64,000 nucleotides of DNA from Mycobacterium intermedium (GTDB lineage Bacteria; Actinomycetota; Actinomycetes; Mycobacteriales; Mycobacteriaceae), in the NCBI RefSeq assembly GCF_002086275.1, contig NZ_MVHT01000006.1:62001-126000 (forward strand), written 5' to 3'. Of this stretch, positions 54,020 through 63,035 are shown one piece after another. The number at the start of each line of letters is the position of its first letter. Position 1 is the first letter of the stretch. The notes under the pieces are model-generated. The model worked only from the letters and a program-made list of their open reading frames with translations. It ran no database searches and had not been told where the DNA came from. The translations under genes were made by a program, and so were the position numbers.

Positions 54020-55432
54020 GTGGACGAACCGGAGCCTGCCGGCGGACGGATCGGCGCTTCTGTCAGGAACGCCGGCTACCTGCGCAAATGGGTGCTGCTA
54101 GGGGTCACGATCGGCGTCCTCGCCGGTTTGGGAGCGGTCGTCTTCTACCTCGCACTGAAGTACACCGGCGACTTTCTACTCGGCTACCTGGGCGGCTACC
54201 ACATCCCGACACCGGCCGGGGAAGGCGGCAGCCGTGGCTCCAGCGGCTTCGCGCGGGCGTGGGCCATTCCACTGGTGACCACGGGCGGCGCGCTGTTGTC
54301 CGCGTTCATCGTTGCCAAATTCGCACCAGAGGCCACCGGCCATGGGACCGACGAGGCGATCGAAGCGGTGCACACCGATCCCCGGTCGATTCGCATCCGG
54401 GCAGTACTGGTGAAGATGGTCGCCAGCGCGCTGACCATTGGCTCGGGCGGCTCCGGCGGACGAGAAGGTCCGACGGCGCAGATTTCGGCGGGGTTCAGTT
54501 CCTTGCTGACCCGCCGGCTGGGGTTGGCAGACGACGACGGCCGGACCGCGGTGGCGCTGGGCATCGGCGCGGGCATCGGCGCGATCTTTGCCGCGCCGTT
54601 AGGCGGGGCGGTGCTGGCCGCCTCGATCACCTACCGCGAGGACTTCGACTACCGCAGCCTGCTCCCTGGGTTCATCACCTCCGGGACGGCTTATGCGGTG
54701 CTGGGCTTGTTCCTGGGTTTCGACCCGCTGTTCGGCTACATCGACGCCGAGTACCGCTTCGAGCGCGCCGGTCCACTGCTGTGGTTCGTGGTGATCGGCG
54801 CGGTCGCGGCAGCTGTTGGGTACCTGTACGCCCGAATCTTCCATGCGTCGGTGGCGTTGACCCGCGGGCTTCCCGGCGGTCCGGTGCTGAAGCCCGCCGC
54901 CGGCGGCCTGTTGGTCGGGCTGTTGGCGCTACCGTTGCCGCAGATCCTCAGCAGCGGCTACGGCTGGGCGCAGCTGGCCGCCGACCGAGATGCCCTGATG
55001 GGAATCCCGTTGTGGATCGTCCTGGTGTTGCCGATCGCCAAGATCGTCGCCACCTCGCTGTCGATCGGCACCGGTGGTTCCGGCGGTTTGTTCGGCCCCG
55101 GGATCGTCATCGGCGCGTTCGTCGGCGCCGCGATCTGGCGGCTGGGTGAGCTGACCGGACTGCCCGGCGTGCCCGATGCACCGGGGATCTTCGTCGTCGT
55201 CGGGATGATGACGTGCTTCGGCAGCGTCGCTCGCGCTCCGCTCGCGGTGATGATCATGGTCGCGGAGATGACGGGCTCGTTTTCCGTGGTGCCAGGCGCC
55301 ATCCTCGCCGTCGGGATCGCCTCGTTGCTGATGACCCGCACCAACGTCACCATCTACCAGGCCCAGCGGCTCAACCGCGAAAGCGCCGAGGCGGAACGCG
55401 CGGGCCAGCGGCCGGCCGATCCGTCCAGCTAG
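54020..55432 (+). CDS. ClC-family chloride channel/antiporter
   Basis: Predicted 470 residues from a GTG, with about ten membrane helices. ClC motifs are GSGGSGGREGP near 142-152, which keeps the gating glutamate (REGP), and GTGGSGGLFGPGI near 353-365 in place of GxFxP. The glutamate suggests a proton-coupled antiporter rather than an open channel, but the extracellular proton glutamate and the inner tyrosine could not be placed. Corresponds to Rv0143c (about 492 aa). Its TAG shares the palindrome CTAG with the stop of the convergent Dps gene. Confidence 0.9.
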   Translation: MDEPEPAGGRIGASVRNAGYLRKWVLLGVTIGVLAGLGAVVFYLALKYTGDFLLGYLGGYHIPTPAGEGGSRGSSGFARAWAIPLVTTGGALLSAFIVAKFAPEATGHGTDEAIEAVHTDPRSIRIRAVLVKMVASALTIGSGGSGGREGPTAQISAGFSSLLTRRLGLADDDGRTAVALGIGAGIGAIFAAPLGGAVLAASITYREDFDYRSLLPGFITSGTAYAVLGLFLGFDPLFGYIDAEYRFERAGPLLWFVVIGAVAAAVGYLYARIFHASVALTRGLPGGPVLKPAAGGLLVGLLALPLPQILSSGYGWAQLAADRDALMGIPLWIVLVLPIAKIVATSLSIGTGGSGGLFGPGIVIGAFVGAAIWRLGELTGLPGVPDAPGIFVVVGMMTCFGSVARAPLAVMIMVAEMTGSFSVVPGAILAVGIASLLMTRTNVTIYQAQRLNRESAEAERAGQRPADPSS

Positions 55433-55974
55433 GTGCTCCGCGCGGCGCTCGCGGCGTCCTTCTCATGGGTAGCTCCCTCGTGGGTCAGCTGCCCGCCGGA
55501 GCTTTCCAAATGCGCACGAACGAACCATTGGAACTTCTCCAACTTGCCGGCCTGTCCGATCAACAGGTCTTGGGTGACCTGGTCGAGCTCGTCGGCTTCG
55601 TCGATCGACTTGCGAATGTCTTCGATCACTCCGGTGTAGACGAGGTCCAGCGCGGCCAGATGAGCCTGCACGTTGTCGCGCCCGAGCGAGTAGTCGTCCC
55701 AATCCCGATCCCTGATGATGGCCCCCGGGGTGCCCAGCGGCGATGCGCCCAAGGCGGCGATCCGTTCGGCGACGTCGTCGGCAAAGGCACGGACCGCCTC
55801 GACCTGCGGGTCGATCATCTCATGCACGCCAATGAAGTTGGGCCCCACCACATTCCAGTGAATGTGCTTGAGCGTGAGGTGAAGATCGTTGTAGGTACTC
55901 AGCTGTTTCTGCAGGATTTCGGCAAGGCGCGCTGCCTGCTTGTCGGTCAAACCCGGAATGGTGAACTGCGACAT
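55429..55974 (-). CDS. dps: Dps-family DNA-binding ferritin
   Basis: Predicted 181 residues from ATG 55974. The Dps ferroxidase signature is clear (TLKHIHWNVVGPNFIGVHEMIDPQ, about 35-57, with His, then Asp and Glu further on in VRAFADDVAERI). The chain is close to the Dps1 of M. smegmatis in wording and has a polar lysine-bearing tail (GATHEKDAASAARST) that may serve DNA binding. Dps 12-mers oxidise and store iron with peroxide and protect DNA. I recall no gene of this kind at this location in M. tuberculosis, so it is an insertion here or a loss there. Confidence 0.93.
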   Translation of the reverse strand: MSQFTIPGLTDKQAARLAEILQKQLSTYNDLHLTLKHIHWNVVGPNFIGVHEMIDPQVEAVRAFADDVAERIAALGASPLGTPGAIIRDRDWDDYSLGRDNVQAHLAALDLVYTGVIEDIRKSIDEADELDQVTQDLLIGQAGKLEKFQWFVRAHLESSGGQLTHEGATHEKDAASAARST

Positions 55975-56151
55975 CGTTCTCCTCTTGACTGGCGTCTGGT
56001 CACTTCCTGCCAGCGGGTACCCGATGCCCGGCGGGCTAATCAGGGGCCCCGGCACGGACAGAGCTTTCAGGCGCGACCTATGCGGCCGCGGAATCGGCCG
56101 CCGCCACGCCGCTGGACAGCCTGCTCACCATCATCAAGCCGGCATCCCCAC

Positions 56152-57087
56152 CTAGAGCGAACGGATGTTCTGCACCGGCAAGCGGGCGCCACGACGCGGT
56201 TCGTAGGCCAAACCGCTGGCTTCGAGCAACCGAACCACCCGGTGTCGATGCGGGCGCATCGGTTCCAGCAACGCAAGCATGCCGGCGTCGTCGACCGGTC
56301 GACCGAGCAGCGTCCAGCCGATCATCTTCGGAATGTGGTAGTCGCCCACGGATACGGCGTCGGCGTCGCCGAACGCGCGTTGCGCGGTCTCAGCCGCCGT
56401 CCACACCCCGACCCCGGGCAGCGACATCAGCGCCGCCCGCGCCTTTTCCGGCGGCATCGACACCAGCCGCTCCAAGGACGTCGCCCGCTGCGCGCATCCC
56501 ACGACCGTCCGGGCCCGCCCCGGGTCGACATTGGCCAGATGGAACTCCCAGGACGGAATTCGTCTCCACACGTCCGCCGCAGGAGGAACCCGCATCCCCT
56601 CGGGCGCCGGTCCGGGCGCAGGCGTGCCGTATTTGGTCACCAACACCCGCCACGACCGGAAGGCGTCGGCGCCGGGCACCCGTTGTTCGATGATCGCCGG
56701 GATGAGCGCCTCCAACACCTGACCGGTGCGGCCCAGGCGGAAATGCGGTAGCCGGCGATATGCGGCGGCGACGGTCGGGTCCTGCGGCGCGAAGTCCGAC
56801 GGATCGTCGTCGGCCCCCAGCATCGCGGGCAGCATGTCGAGGAACTGCGCGGCGCCGTCGCCCCAGGCCAGGCATTCCGCCGCGTCGGGAGCTACCCGGC
56901 GGATCCGTGCGGTGACCGGGCCGCTGGCCAGCAGGGCGGTCCGCCATATCGTGCCGTCCCCCGGAACCCGGAAGCACGGGTCACCGCGGCCGCGGCGTAA
57001 GGGCGCCAGGGTATGCCCGAAGCTGGCAGCTCCGGGAAAGGTGACTACCGCGGCCAAGCCTTTCGCGGGCCCGTTGATTGACCCCAA
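56152..57087 (-). CDS. HhH-GPD base-excision DNA glycosylase-like protein
   Basis: Predicted 311 residues. The helix-hairpin-helix is LMSLPGVGVWTAAETAQRAFGDADAVSVGDYHIP (about 225-258), with the catalytic aspartate of HhH-GPD enzymes in VGDYHIP. There is no iron-sulphur cysteine cluster. The arrangement is like AlkA-type 3-methyladenine glycosylases. It corresponds to Rv0142. A gap of about 177 bases to the Dps start holds no gene and is presumably the Dps promoter. Repair specificity cannot be given. Confidence 0.85.
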   Translation of the reverse strand: MGSINGPAKGLAAVVTFPGAASFGHTLAPLRRGRGDPCFRVPGDGTIWRTALLASGPVTARIRRVAPDAAECLAWGDGAAQFLDMLPAMLGADDDPSDFAPQDPTVAAAYRRLPHFRLGRTGQVLEALIPAIIEQRVPGADAFRSWRVLVTKYGTPAPGPAPEGMRVPPAADVWRRIPSWEFHLANVDPGRARTVVGCAQRATSLERLVSMPPEKARAALMSLPGVGVWTAAETAQRAFGDADAVSVGDYHIPKMIGWTLLGRPVDDAGMLALLEPMRPHRHRVVRLLEASGLAYEPRRGARLPVQNIRSL

Positions 57088-57113
57088 ACTATCTCCCGAT
57101 ACAGGATGGCGAT

Positions 57114-57500
57114 GTGACGACGCCGTTCGACGACCCGCAAGCCGAACTGGCGTGGATGTTCATGCAGAGTATGTGCGAGGGTGGCGACCTCGACGAAAGC
57201 TTCGAACTGCTCGCCGAAGACTTCACCTACTGGAGCATCACCACCCGCAAGGAGTTAGACAAGGCGGCCCTGCGGCAGGCCATCGAACGGCGCAAACAGG
57301 TCTTCGAGGTCAACATCGAACTGTTGCGGTGCGTCAACGAGGGTGAAACCGTCGTCATCGAGGGGGAGGTGTACGGCGTCTCCGGCGAAGGCGTCAAGTA
57401 CAACAGCCCGTTCGTGTGCATCTTCGAAACCCGCGACGGGCTCATCACCAAGATTCGCGAGTACAGCGACACACAATCGTTGGCCGAGGTGTACCCGTAG
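57114..57500 (+). CDS. SnoaL/NTF2-like protein (Rv0141c type)
   Basis: Predicted 128 residues from GTG 57114; the TTG at 57078 is less likely. The NTF2 fold has ELAWMFMQSMCEGGDLDESFELLAEDFTYWS at the start and sheet strands NEGETVVIEGEVYGVSG and FVCIFETRDGLITKIREYSDT. The Tyr/Trp/Asp arrangement (FTYWSI) is often seen in ring-processing isomerases, but activity is not established. It is divergent from the glycosylase gene and convergent with the DUF427 gene. Confidence 0.83.
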   Translation: MTTPFDDPQAELAWMFMQSMCEGGDLDESFELLAEDFTYWSITTRKELDKAALRQAIERRKQVFEVNIELLRCVNEGETVVIEGEVYGVSGEGVKYNSPFVCIFETRDGLITKIREYSDTQSLAEVYP

Positions 57501-57512
57501 CGCTGCAACGCT

Positions 57513-57890
57513 CTAGGCGACAACCTTGATCTCGGCCTTGTTCGGGTAGAACGCAACGTGACCAGCGATCGCCGCGACCGCGGGATAGGGCGTCTCGTAG
57601 GTCCAGATCGCGTCTTCCACGGTCTCGCCCCCCGAGGTGGTGACGCTGTAGTAGCTGGCCTCGCCCTTGAACGGGCAGTAGGTGCTGGTATCGGTGCGAG
57701 TCAATACTTCTTGGACCACGTCGTCGAGCGGAATATATTGCACCGCAGGCAAAGTGGCCTCCCGTAGCTCGAGGGCCGACGTGGTGTCGGCGACAAGTTC
57801 ACCGTTGACGCGGACCTGTACCCGCCCTTTGGTGGGTTCGATGGTGATCGGGTGTCCGGCGCTGGGCTCTTTGATTTCCGGGTGGCTCAT
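57513..57890 (-). CDS. DUF427-domain protein (Rv0140 type)
   Basis: Predicted 125 residues, a single DUF427 domain. Motifs are RVQVRVNGELVADTTSALELRE, TRTDTSTYCPFKGEASYYS and WTYETPYPAVAAIAGHVAFYPNKAEI. The Cys-Pro-Phe-Lys-Gly core is typical. Function unknown in the family. The second DUF427 protein of the window (24227-24886) keeps the same core with two repeats. Confidence 0.85.
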   Translation of the reverse strand: MSHPEIKEPSAGHPITIEPTKGRVQVRVNGELVADTTSALELREATLPAVQYIPLDDVVQEVLTRTDTSTYCPFKGEASYYSVTTSGGETVEDAIWTYETPYPAVAAIAGHVAFYPNKAEIKVVA

Positions 57891-57907
57891 GATGTGTGCA
57901 ACGCGCC

Positions 57908-58759
57908 TCAGCGCTCGACATTCCCGTCCTGAGATCCGTCTCGCCCGAACGCGTAGCGATGGTATTGCGCCATGGTTCGCAACACCGGTACCGCGCCCAT
58001 CGCCCGGCCCAACCAACGCATCGCCGGTGACACCAGGTTGAAAGTGTCGCTGTCGAACACCGATTCCCAGGCCAGCAAACGCACGCCCGGTACCGCGTCG
58101 AGGATGTCGGATGGCCCGTCGATCCCCCAGTGCAGCTTCGAACCAGAGCGACGGACCACGCTGTTGATCACTTGAGTGCGGATCCCGAAGGTATTGAACG
58201 CATCGAATTGCAGTTCGCCGGACGGGAATTGGTCGACAACTCGGCGCAGTAACGTCAGTCCGTCACGCTCGGTCAGGTACATCGTCAGGCCCTCGCCGAG
58301 AAACAGCGCGGGACGGTCGGCCGGGATTTCCGCCAGCCACGCAGGGTCGGTCACCGATGTCGCAAGCAACCGGTAGTTCTCCCGGCCGGGGTAGACCCGT
58401 TCGCGCAGTTCGATCACTTCGGGGTAGTCGATGTCGTACCACCGCACCCCCGGACCAGGATCGAGTCGGTACACGCGGGCGTCCAGGCCGCACCCCACGT
58501 GCAGTACCACCGATTCCTCGTGCACCGCCAAGAACTGACGCGTCCAGCGGTCGAAGTGCGCCGTGCGGATCGCCACCGAGGGCGCCCGTCTGGGGGTGAT
58601 AGTCGTTGCGCGCCAGTCATAGTCGATCTTCGCCACGGCGGCTTTGGCGTACTGGTCGCCAAGAATCGGGTGCTCGGCGTCGGCATCGAGCGCTTTTGCG
58701 TACAGCGTCGCGAGCATGGTCGCGGGCGGCCCGTTCAGGTCAACACGAACACGGTCCAC
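57908..58759 (-). CDS. SAM-dependent methyltransferase, LCM-like
   Basis: Predicted 283 residues from a GTG at 58759. The SAM-binding loop is VVLHVGCGLDARVYRL near 92-107, followed by WYDIDYPEVIELRE and ALFLGEGLTMYLTERDGL near 175-192. It belongs to the same superfamily as the three copies at 49-52 kb but is more distant and resembles polyketide-type O-methyltransferases. It is not part of the M. tuberculosis order that I recall here (Rv0140 directly followed by Rv0139). Substrate unknown. Confidence 0.83.
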   Translation of the reverse strand: MDRVRVDLNGPPATMLATLYAKALDADAEHPILGDQYAKAAVAKIDYDWRATTITPRRAPSVAIRTAHFDRWTRQFLAVHEESVVLHVGCGLDARVYRLDPGPGVRWYDIDYPEVIELRERVYPGRENYRLLATSVTDPAWLAEIPADRPALFLGEGLTMYLTERDGLTLLRRVVDQFPSGELQFDAFNTFGIRTQVINSVVRRSGSKLHWGIDGPSDILDAVPGVRLLAWESVFDSDTFNLVSPAMRWLGRAMGAVPVLRTMAQYHRYAFGRDGSQDGNVER

Positions 58760-58778
58760 TGACGCGAGCTTAACGAAC

Positions 58779-59801
58779 TCAGTCTGACGGTGCTGCCGCT
58801 CGTTTCTTGCCGTTTCGCATCGCGAGCCAGAAGCGGGCTGCTGCGCGGATCGACTCCTCCACCGGACGAGGTTGCCAGCCCAACTCGCGGACGGCCTTGC
58901 TGTGGTCCACCGGGGCCTCGGCACGCATCATCCGCACCGACTGCAGGCTGAGTTCGGCATCCTTGCCGGTGACCCGGGCGCGCACGCTGCCGAACGCGCC
59001 AAGGGCATACAGCACGGGCACGGGAATCGACCGCCGCGGCGGTGGCACCCCGGCCTCGTCGGCCGCGATCCGCACGACGTCGTTCAGCGCGATCATGCGC
59101 TCGGAGATCAGGTACTTCTCACCATTGCGGCCGCGTTCGGCCGCCAGGATCATGGCCCGGGCCGCATCGTCGACACCGACCACTTCCAGCTCAACGCCGT
59201 TCATCAGGAACGGCAACTTGCCGAAGACCGCGCCGGCGATGAAGGCACCGTGCGGGGTGCCGCCCCAGTCGCCAGTGCCGTAAGTCGTGGAAACGCACAT
59301 GGCGACGGCGGGCAAGCCGTGCTCCGCGACGTACCGCATCACCAAATCCTCGGCCTGGACCCGGGATTGGACGTAGGGAGTGACCTTTCGATCCGGAGCG
59401 ATTCGGTCGGCTTCGGTCGCCACGTGCCCATGCCGGCGATCCACCGTCGCGTAGGTACTGGTGAAGACGAACCTGCGCAGGTCGGCATTTTTGGCGACGT
59501 CCAGAACGTTCCGGAGGCCTTCGACGTTGGTACGGAACAACGGCGACGGGTCGCGCAGCCACGCGCGGGTGTCGACGACGCAGTAGTACACGTCGTCGCA
59601 TCCGGCCATCGCCTCCCGCAAGGTGGCCGTGTCGAAGACATCGCCGTGGAAGCGGGTGACCTCGAGATCGTCGATGGCGCGCGTGTTGGCGTTCGGGCGC
59701 ACCATTGCGCGCACCTCGTTGCCGTCTTGCACGAGCAAGCGGGTCACGTGCGAGCCGAGAAAGCCGTTGGCGCCGATGACCAGTTTCGGTTTGGCGGTCA
59801 C
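58779..59801 (-). CDS. NAD-dependent epimerase/dehydratase (Rv0139 type)
   Basis: Predicted 340 residues of the extended SDR superfamily. The nucleotide motif is GANGFLGSHV (about 9-18). The usual active-site Tyr-x-x-x-Lys appears as YVQSR (within TPYVQSRVQAED), so Lys is replaced by Arg, which is unusual. Later segments resemble 3-beta-HSD and dihydroflavonol reductase-like enzymes. Same length as Rv0139, and coupled to the Rv0138-type gene by ATGA overlap. Confidence 0.87.
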   Translation of the reverse strand: MTAKPKLVIGANGFLGSHVTRLLVQDGNEVRAMVRPNANTRAIDDLEVTRFHGDVFDTATLREAMAGCDDVYYCVVDTRAWLRDPSPLFRTNVEGLRNVLDVAKNADLRRFVFTSTYATVDRRHGHVATEADRIAPDRKVTPYVQSRVQAEDLVMRYVAEHGLPAVAMCVSTTYGTGDWGGTPHGAFIAGAVFGKLPFLMNGVELEVVGVDDAARAMILAAERGRNGEKYLISERMIALNDVVRIAADEAGVPPPRRSIPVPVLYALGAFGSVRARVTGKDAELSLQSVRMMRAEAPVDHSKAVRELGWQPRPVEESIRAAARFWLAMRNGKKRAAAPSD

Positions 59802-60304
59802 TGCGCACCGCCGTACTGCTTGAGAAACCGCGCGGCGTCGTCATCGAGGTTGCCGTGCTCCTGGGCTATCCGGCACCACTTCAGCGCGGCCTGCACGAAG
59901 CGCAGCGGGTTGTAGATGTCTTCCTGCTGACGCCACAGGCCGTCGCCGGCATAGGTGATGATCGAGATGTTGGTCGCGGTGATCACGCTTCCGTCGCCGG
60001 GATCACGCATGGGGTTGTCGAGTTCCATGATGATCCGCCCGGTGGGTTCATCGATGACCGACCAGAGCGATGGAAACGCCACCATGTGACTGCCCGGAAA
60101 CGCGGTCATCGTCCGCTGGATCCAGGTGCGTACCTCGTCGCGGCCACGCATGGTGCCGGCGGCGTGTTCGATGTACAGGACGTCGGGCGTGTAGTGCTGC
60201 ACCCAGGCGTCCCAGTCATGGGTTTCGGCCGCTCGCGCGACCGTTTCCTCGAATTTCGCGAAAGCCGCCACCAGTTCGCTGCGGGGGAATTCCGGGCCAC
60301 TCAC
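59798..60304 (-). CDS. NTF2-like protein (Rv0138 type)
   Basis: Predicted 168 residues. The cone fold opens with [57 protein letters not shown] and ends with a helical tail ([25 protein letters not shown]). No catalytic assignment can be made. Overlaps the epimerase gene by four bases, so both are likely needed together, perhaps on a lipid substrate. Confidence 0.83.
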   Translation of the reverse strand: MSGPEFPRSELVAAFAKFEETVARAAETHDWDAWVQHYTPDVLYIEHAAGTMRGRDEVRTWIQRTMTAFPGSHMVAFPSLWSVIDEPTGRIIMELDNPMRDPGDGSVITATNISIITYAGDGLWRQQEDIYNPLRFVQAALKWCRIAQEHGNLDDDAARFLKQYGGAQ

Positions 60305-60378
60305 GCGCCGTTACACCTCACGCGCGGAGTGTAGCCTGGGGCCAGATTCGGCCCCGGGGCCGGTTAGGAGGACTCGAT

Positions 60379-60906
60379 ATGGCATCTGCTCAGAACGGGA
60401 CCAAGAGGGCGATTTTGGCCGGCGGTTGTTTCTGGGGCGTCCAGGAACTGATCCGCAAGCAACCGGGGGTGGTGACGACCAGGGTCGGCTACACCGGCGG
60501 CGACGTCCCCAACGCGACCTACTACAACCACGGCAATCACGCCGAGGCGGTTGAGATCAGCTACGACCCCGCGGTCACCGATTACCGCACGTTGCTGGAG
60601 TTCTTCTTCCAGATCCACGACCCGACGACGAAGAACCGGCAGGGCAACGACCGCGGTCCCAGTTACCGGTCGGCCATCTTCTACGTCGATGAAGAGCAGA
60701 AGCGAATTGCGTTGGACACCATCGCCGATGTCGACGCGTCCGGCCTGTGGCCCGGAAAGGTGGTCACCGAGGTCACCCCGGCCGGGGATTTCTGGGAGGC
60801 CGAACCCGAGCACCAGGACTACCTGCAGCGTTACCCGAACGGCTACACCTGCCACTTCGTGCGGCCTGGGTGGAAGCTGCCGCGGCGGGCTCAGGTCTCC
60901 AACTGA
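60379..60906 (+). CDS. msrA: Peptide methionine sulfoxide reductase A
   Basis: Predicted 175 residues, preceded by AGGAGG eight bases before ATG. The active-site motif GCFWG is at about residues 16-20 and the substrate region [28 protein letters not shown] follows. Acidic and His residues of the [19 protein letters not shown] segment are conserved. It reduces methionine-S-sulfoxide in proteins with thioredoxin. Corresponds to Rv0137c. A resolving cysteine is visible only in GYTCHF near 160, as in two-Cys forms. Confidence 0.94.
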   Translation: MASAQNGTKRAILAGGCFWGVQELIRKQPGVVTTRVGYTGGDVPNATYYNHGNHAEAVEISYDPAVTDYRTLLEFFFQIHDPTTKNRQGNDRGPSYRSAIFYVDEEQKRIALDTIADVDASGLWPGKVVTEVTPAGDFWEAEPEHQDYLQRYPNGYTCHFVRPGWKLPRRAQVSN

Positions 60907-60954
60907 CGGCCCTGTAAATCGCAGGCTCGGCGAGGGGACTGAGCCGACGGCGTG

Positions 60955-62268
60955 TCAGCGGCGGTGCACGACGACGCGGCCGCCGTTCTTCGGGATGAAG
61001 GCGACGCCACGGTTGTGCCAGCGTTCCCCCGGCGCGTCCGTGGTTTCAAAGGTGAAGTCGCGCAGCACCGTTCGCAGCACGACGTCCATCTCCATGTTGG
61101 CGAAGGCCGCCCCGACGCAACGCCGGGTCCCACCGCCGAATGGAATCCATGCTGCGGGGTTCGGCCTGGTTCCGACGAAACGCTGCGGGTCAAATCGGTT
61201 GGGGTCGGGGAACATCTCGGGATTCATGTGGATCTTTGAGATGCAGGTCATGATCGAGTAGCCGTGGGGAATGCTCCACTCGCCAAGTTGATATACCGGT
61301 GAATGCACCTGGCGGGCGGCGAAATCGATCACATTGCCCACGCGCTGGACTTCAAGGATCGTCGCCTGGCGCAGCTCGCTGCCACCGGTGTCAACTTCCT
61401 CGGCCAGCGCCGTCAGCACCTCCGGGTGCCGGGTAATCCGTTCGAAGGCCCAGGCCAGCGTGGAAGCCGTGGTCTCATGGCCTGCGGCCAGCAAGGTGAG
61501 CAGCTCGTCAGCAATGTCCTTGCGCGACATGACCGAACCGTCGTCGTAGGTGCTGCGCAGCATCAGCGCGAGCACGTCGGTGCGCTCCTCGAAGTTCGGA
61601 TCAGTCCGTTCACCCGCGATCAGCTTGTCGATGACGTTGTCGTACTGACGCCGATAGTTGTCCAGCCGACCCCACGGGCTGTAGCGCCCGTAGTTGCGCT
61701 TGGTCTGCGGCATCAGTGCCATCCGCGAGCCCAGCGTGACCCACGGCGGGATGATGCGGCGCAGCTCGTCCAGCTCCGCGCCGTCGGCGCCGAAGATCGC
61801 GCGCAGGATGGCGTTGAGGGTGATGCGATTCATCGACGGCAACGTTTCAAACGGCTGCCCCTCGGGCCACGTGGCCGTCTCCCGCAGCGTCTCTTCTTCG
61901 ATGACGACCTCGTACTTCTTCATCGCCTTTCCGTGGAACGGCGGCGCCAGGAGCCGGCGGCGACGACGATGATCGTCCCGGTCGAGGGCGAACACGGATC
62001 CAGAGCCGAACAGCCGGCTCAGATTCGGCTGAATGTTGCCCAGTTCCTCGGGGCTGGTGGTGAATATCTGCCTGGCCAGCTGCGGCTCGCAAACCACCAC
62101 AACCCTGCCGAAGACGGGGATGTGCACCCTGAACACGTTGCCGTGGCGGCGGACCATGCTGTCCATGAACCGGCGGCGCATGATCCCGAATCCGATGCCC
62201 TGCAACAGTTTTGGCCCTTTGACCGCCGGTGGCAGCCGTACGGCGGGGGCGGTCAGTACTTCGCTCAT
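60955..62268 (-). CDS. cyp138: Cytochrome P450 CYP138
   Basis: Predicted 437 residues from ATG 62268 (MSEVLTAPAVRLPP); an ATG at 62283 lies 15 bases upstream because of a tandem repeat. Heme loop FGGGTRRCVGAAFANMEM near 385-402, I-helix LLAAGHETTASTLAW near 250 and ExxR in EVQR near 305. The segment NIQPNLSRLFGSGSVFALD is as in CYP138 (Rv0136). Redox partners and substrate are unknown. It is divergent from a TetR gene whose likely operator lies between them. Confidence 0.92.
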   Translation of the reverse strand: MSEVLTAPAVRLPPAVKGPKLLQGIGFGIMRRRFMDSMVRRHGNVFRVHIPVFGRVVVVCEPQLARQIFTTSPEELGNIQPNLSRLFGSGSVFALDRDDHRRRRRLLAPPFHGKAMKKYEVVIEEETLRETATWPEGQPFETLPSMNRITLNAILRAIFGADGAELDELRRIIPPWVTLGSRMALMPQTKRNYGRYSPWGRLDNYRRQYDNVIDKLIAGERTDPNFEERTDVLALMLRSTYDDGSVMSRKDIADELLTLLAAGHETTASTLAWAFERITRHPEVLTALAEEVDTGGSELRQATILEVQRVGNVIDFAARQVHSPVYQLGEWSIPHGYSIMTCISKIHMNPEMFPDPNRFDPQRFVGTRPNPAAWIPFGGGTRRCVGAAFANMEMDVVLRTVLRDFTFETTDAPGERWHNRGVAFIPKNGGRVVVHRR

Positions 62269-62293
62269 CGCGTCGGTGCTCATCGCGTCAGTG
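62264..62293. repeat. 15-bp tandem repeat over the cyp138 start
   Basis: Two copies of CTCATCGCGTCRGTG stand head to tail. They double the codons MSTDA and thus give two in-frame ATG codons 15 bases apart. A slippage event is the simple explanation. Confidence 0.6.
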
Positions 62294-62355
62294 CTCCAAT
62301 TCCTCCCCGGGCCCACGGGGTGGTACCACGGCGTACCGCAAGCCTTTCTCCGTAC

Positions 62356-62371
62356 GGTACTCTGTAGTACC
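62356..62371. promoter_or_regulatory. Candidate TetR operator between cyp138 and its regulator
   Basis: GGTACT-CTGT-AGTACC is an inverted repeat with perfect 6-bp arms and a 4-bp spacer, 39 bases upstream of the TetR start and 88 bases from the cyp138 start. Extra GTACC elements at 62322-62327 and CCGTACGG nearby may be secondary sites. Confidence 0.55.
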
Positions 62372-62409
62372 AAACCTGACAACCAATTTGGCCGAAAGGG
62401 GCCTCGGAC

Positions 62410-63024
62410 GTGACGGCTGTGGCTGGTGACGCCCTTCTGGCTGAGCCCGATCCATTTCGGCAACGCCTCCTCGACGGCTTGGCCACTTCGATCGATGAGC
62501 GTGGCTATCGCGCCACCACCGTCGCCGACATCGTTCGGCACGCGCGCACCTCCAAACGCACGTTCTACGACCAATTCTCCAGCAAAGAACAGTGCTTTTT
62601 AGACCTCTTGCTGTTCGACAACCAGAAGCTGGCCAGCGGCATCCGAGCGGCCGTCGATCCCGAAGCCGACTGGCAGCAGCAGATTCGGCAGGTGGTCGAG
62701 GCGTTCGTCAGCCATATCGAATCCCGACCCAGCCTGACTTTGAGCTGGATTCGCGAGCTTCCGTCGCTCGGCGACATTGCCCGCCCCGTGCAGCGACACG
62801 GCACCCAGCTGCTGACCGGGTTACTGATCGAACTCAGCGCCAGCCCAGGGTTCCAGCGGGCAAAGCTGCCACCGTTGACGGTGCCGTTGGCGGTGATCCT
62901 GCTGGGCGGTGTGCGTGAGCTGACCGCGATGGCCGTCGAAGACGGCCGACCCGTCCGCGAGGTCGTCGAACCCACGGTGGATGCGTCCATCGCATTGCTG
63001 GGGCCCCGCCATGAAAAGCACTAG
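62410..63024 (+). CDS. TetR-family regulator divergent from cyp138
   Basis: Predicted 204 residues, GTG start. The DNA-binding domain is FRQRLLDGLATSIDERGYRATTVADIVRHARTSKRTFYDQFSSKEQCFLDL (about 16-66). The rest is helical with no assigned ligand. Matches Rv0135c. Its divergent arrangement and the nearby dyad suggest repression of cyp138 and of itself. Confidence 0.9.
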   Translation: MTAVAGDALLAEPDPFRQRLLDGLATSIDERGYRATTVADIVRHARTSKRTFYDQFSSKEQCFLDLLLFDNQKLASGIRAAVDPEADWQQQIRQVVEAFVSHIESRPSLTLSWIRELPSLGDIARPVQRHGTQLLTGLLIELSASPGFQRAKLPPLTVPLAVILLGGVRELTAMAVEDGRPVREVVEPTVDASIALLGPRHEKH

Positions 63025-63035
63025 GCTCGGATGGC

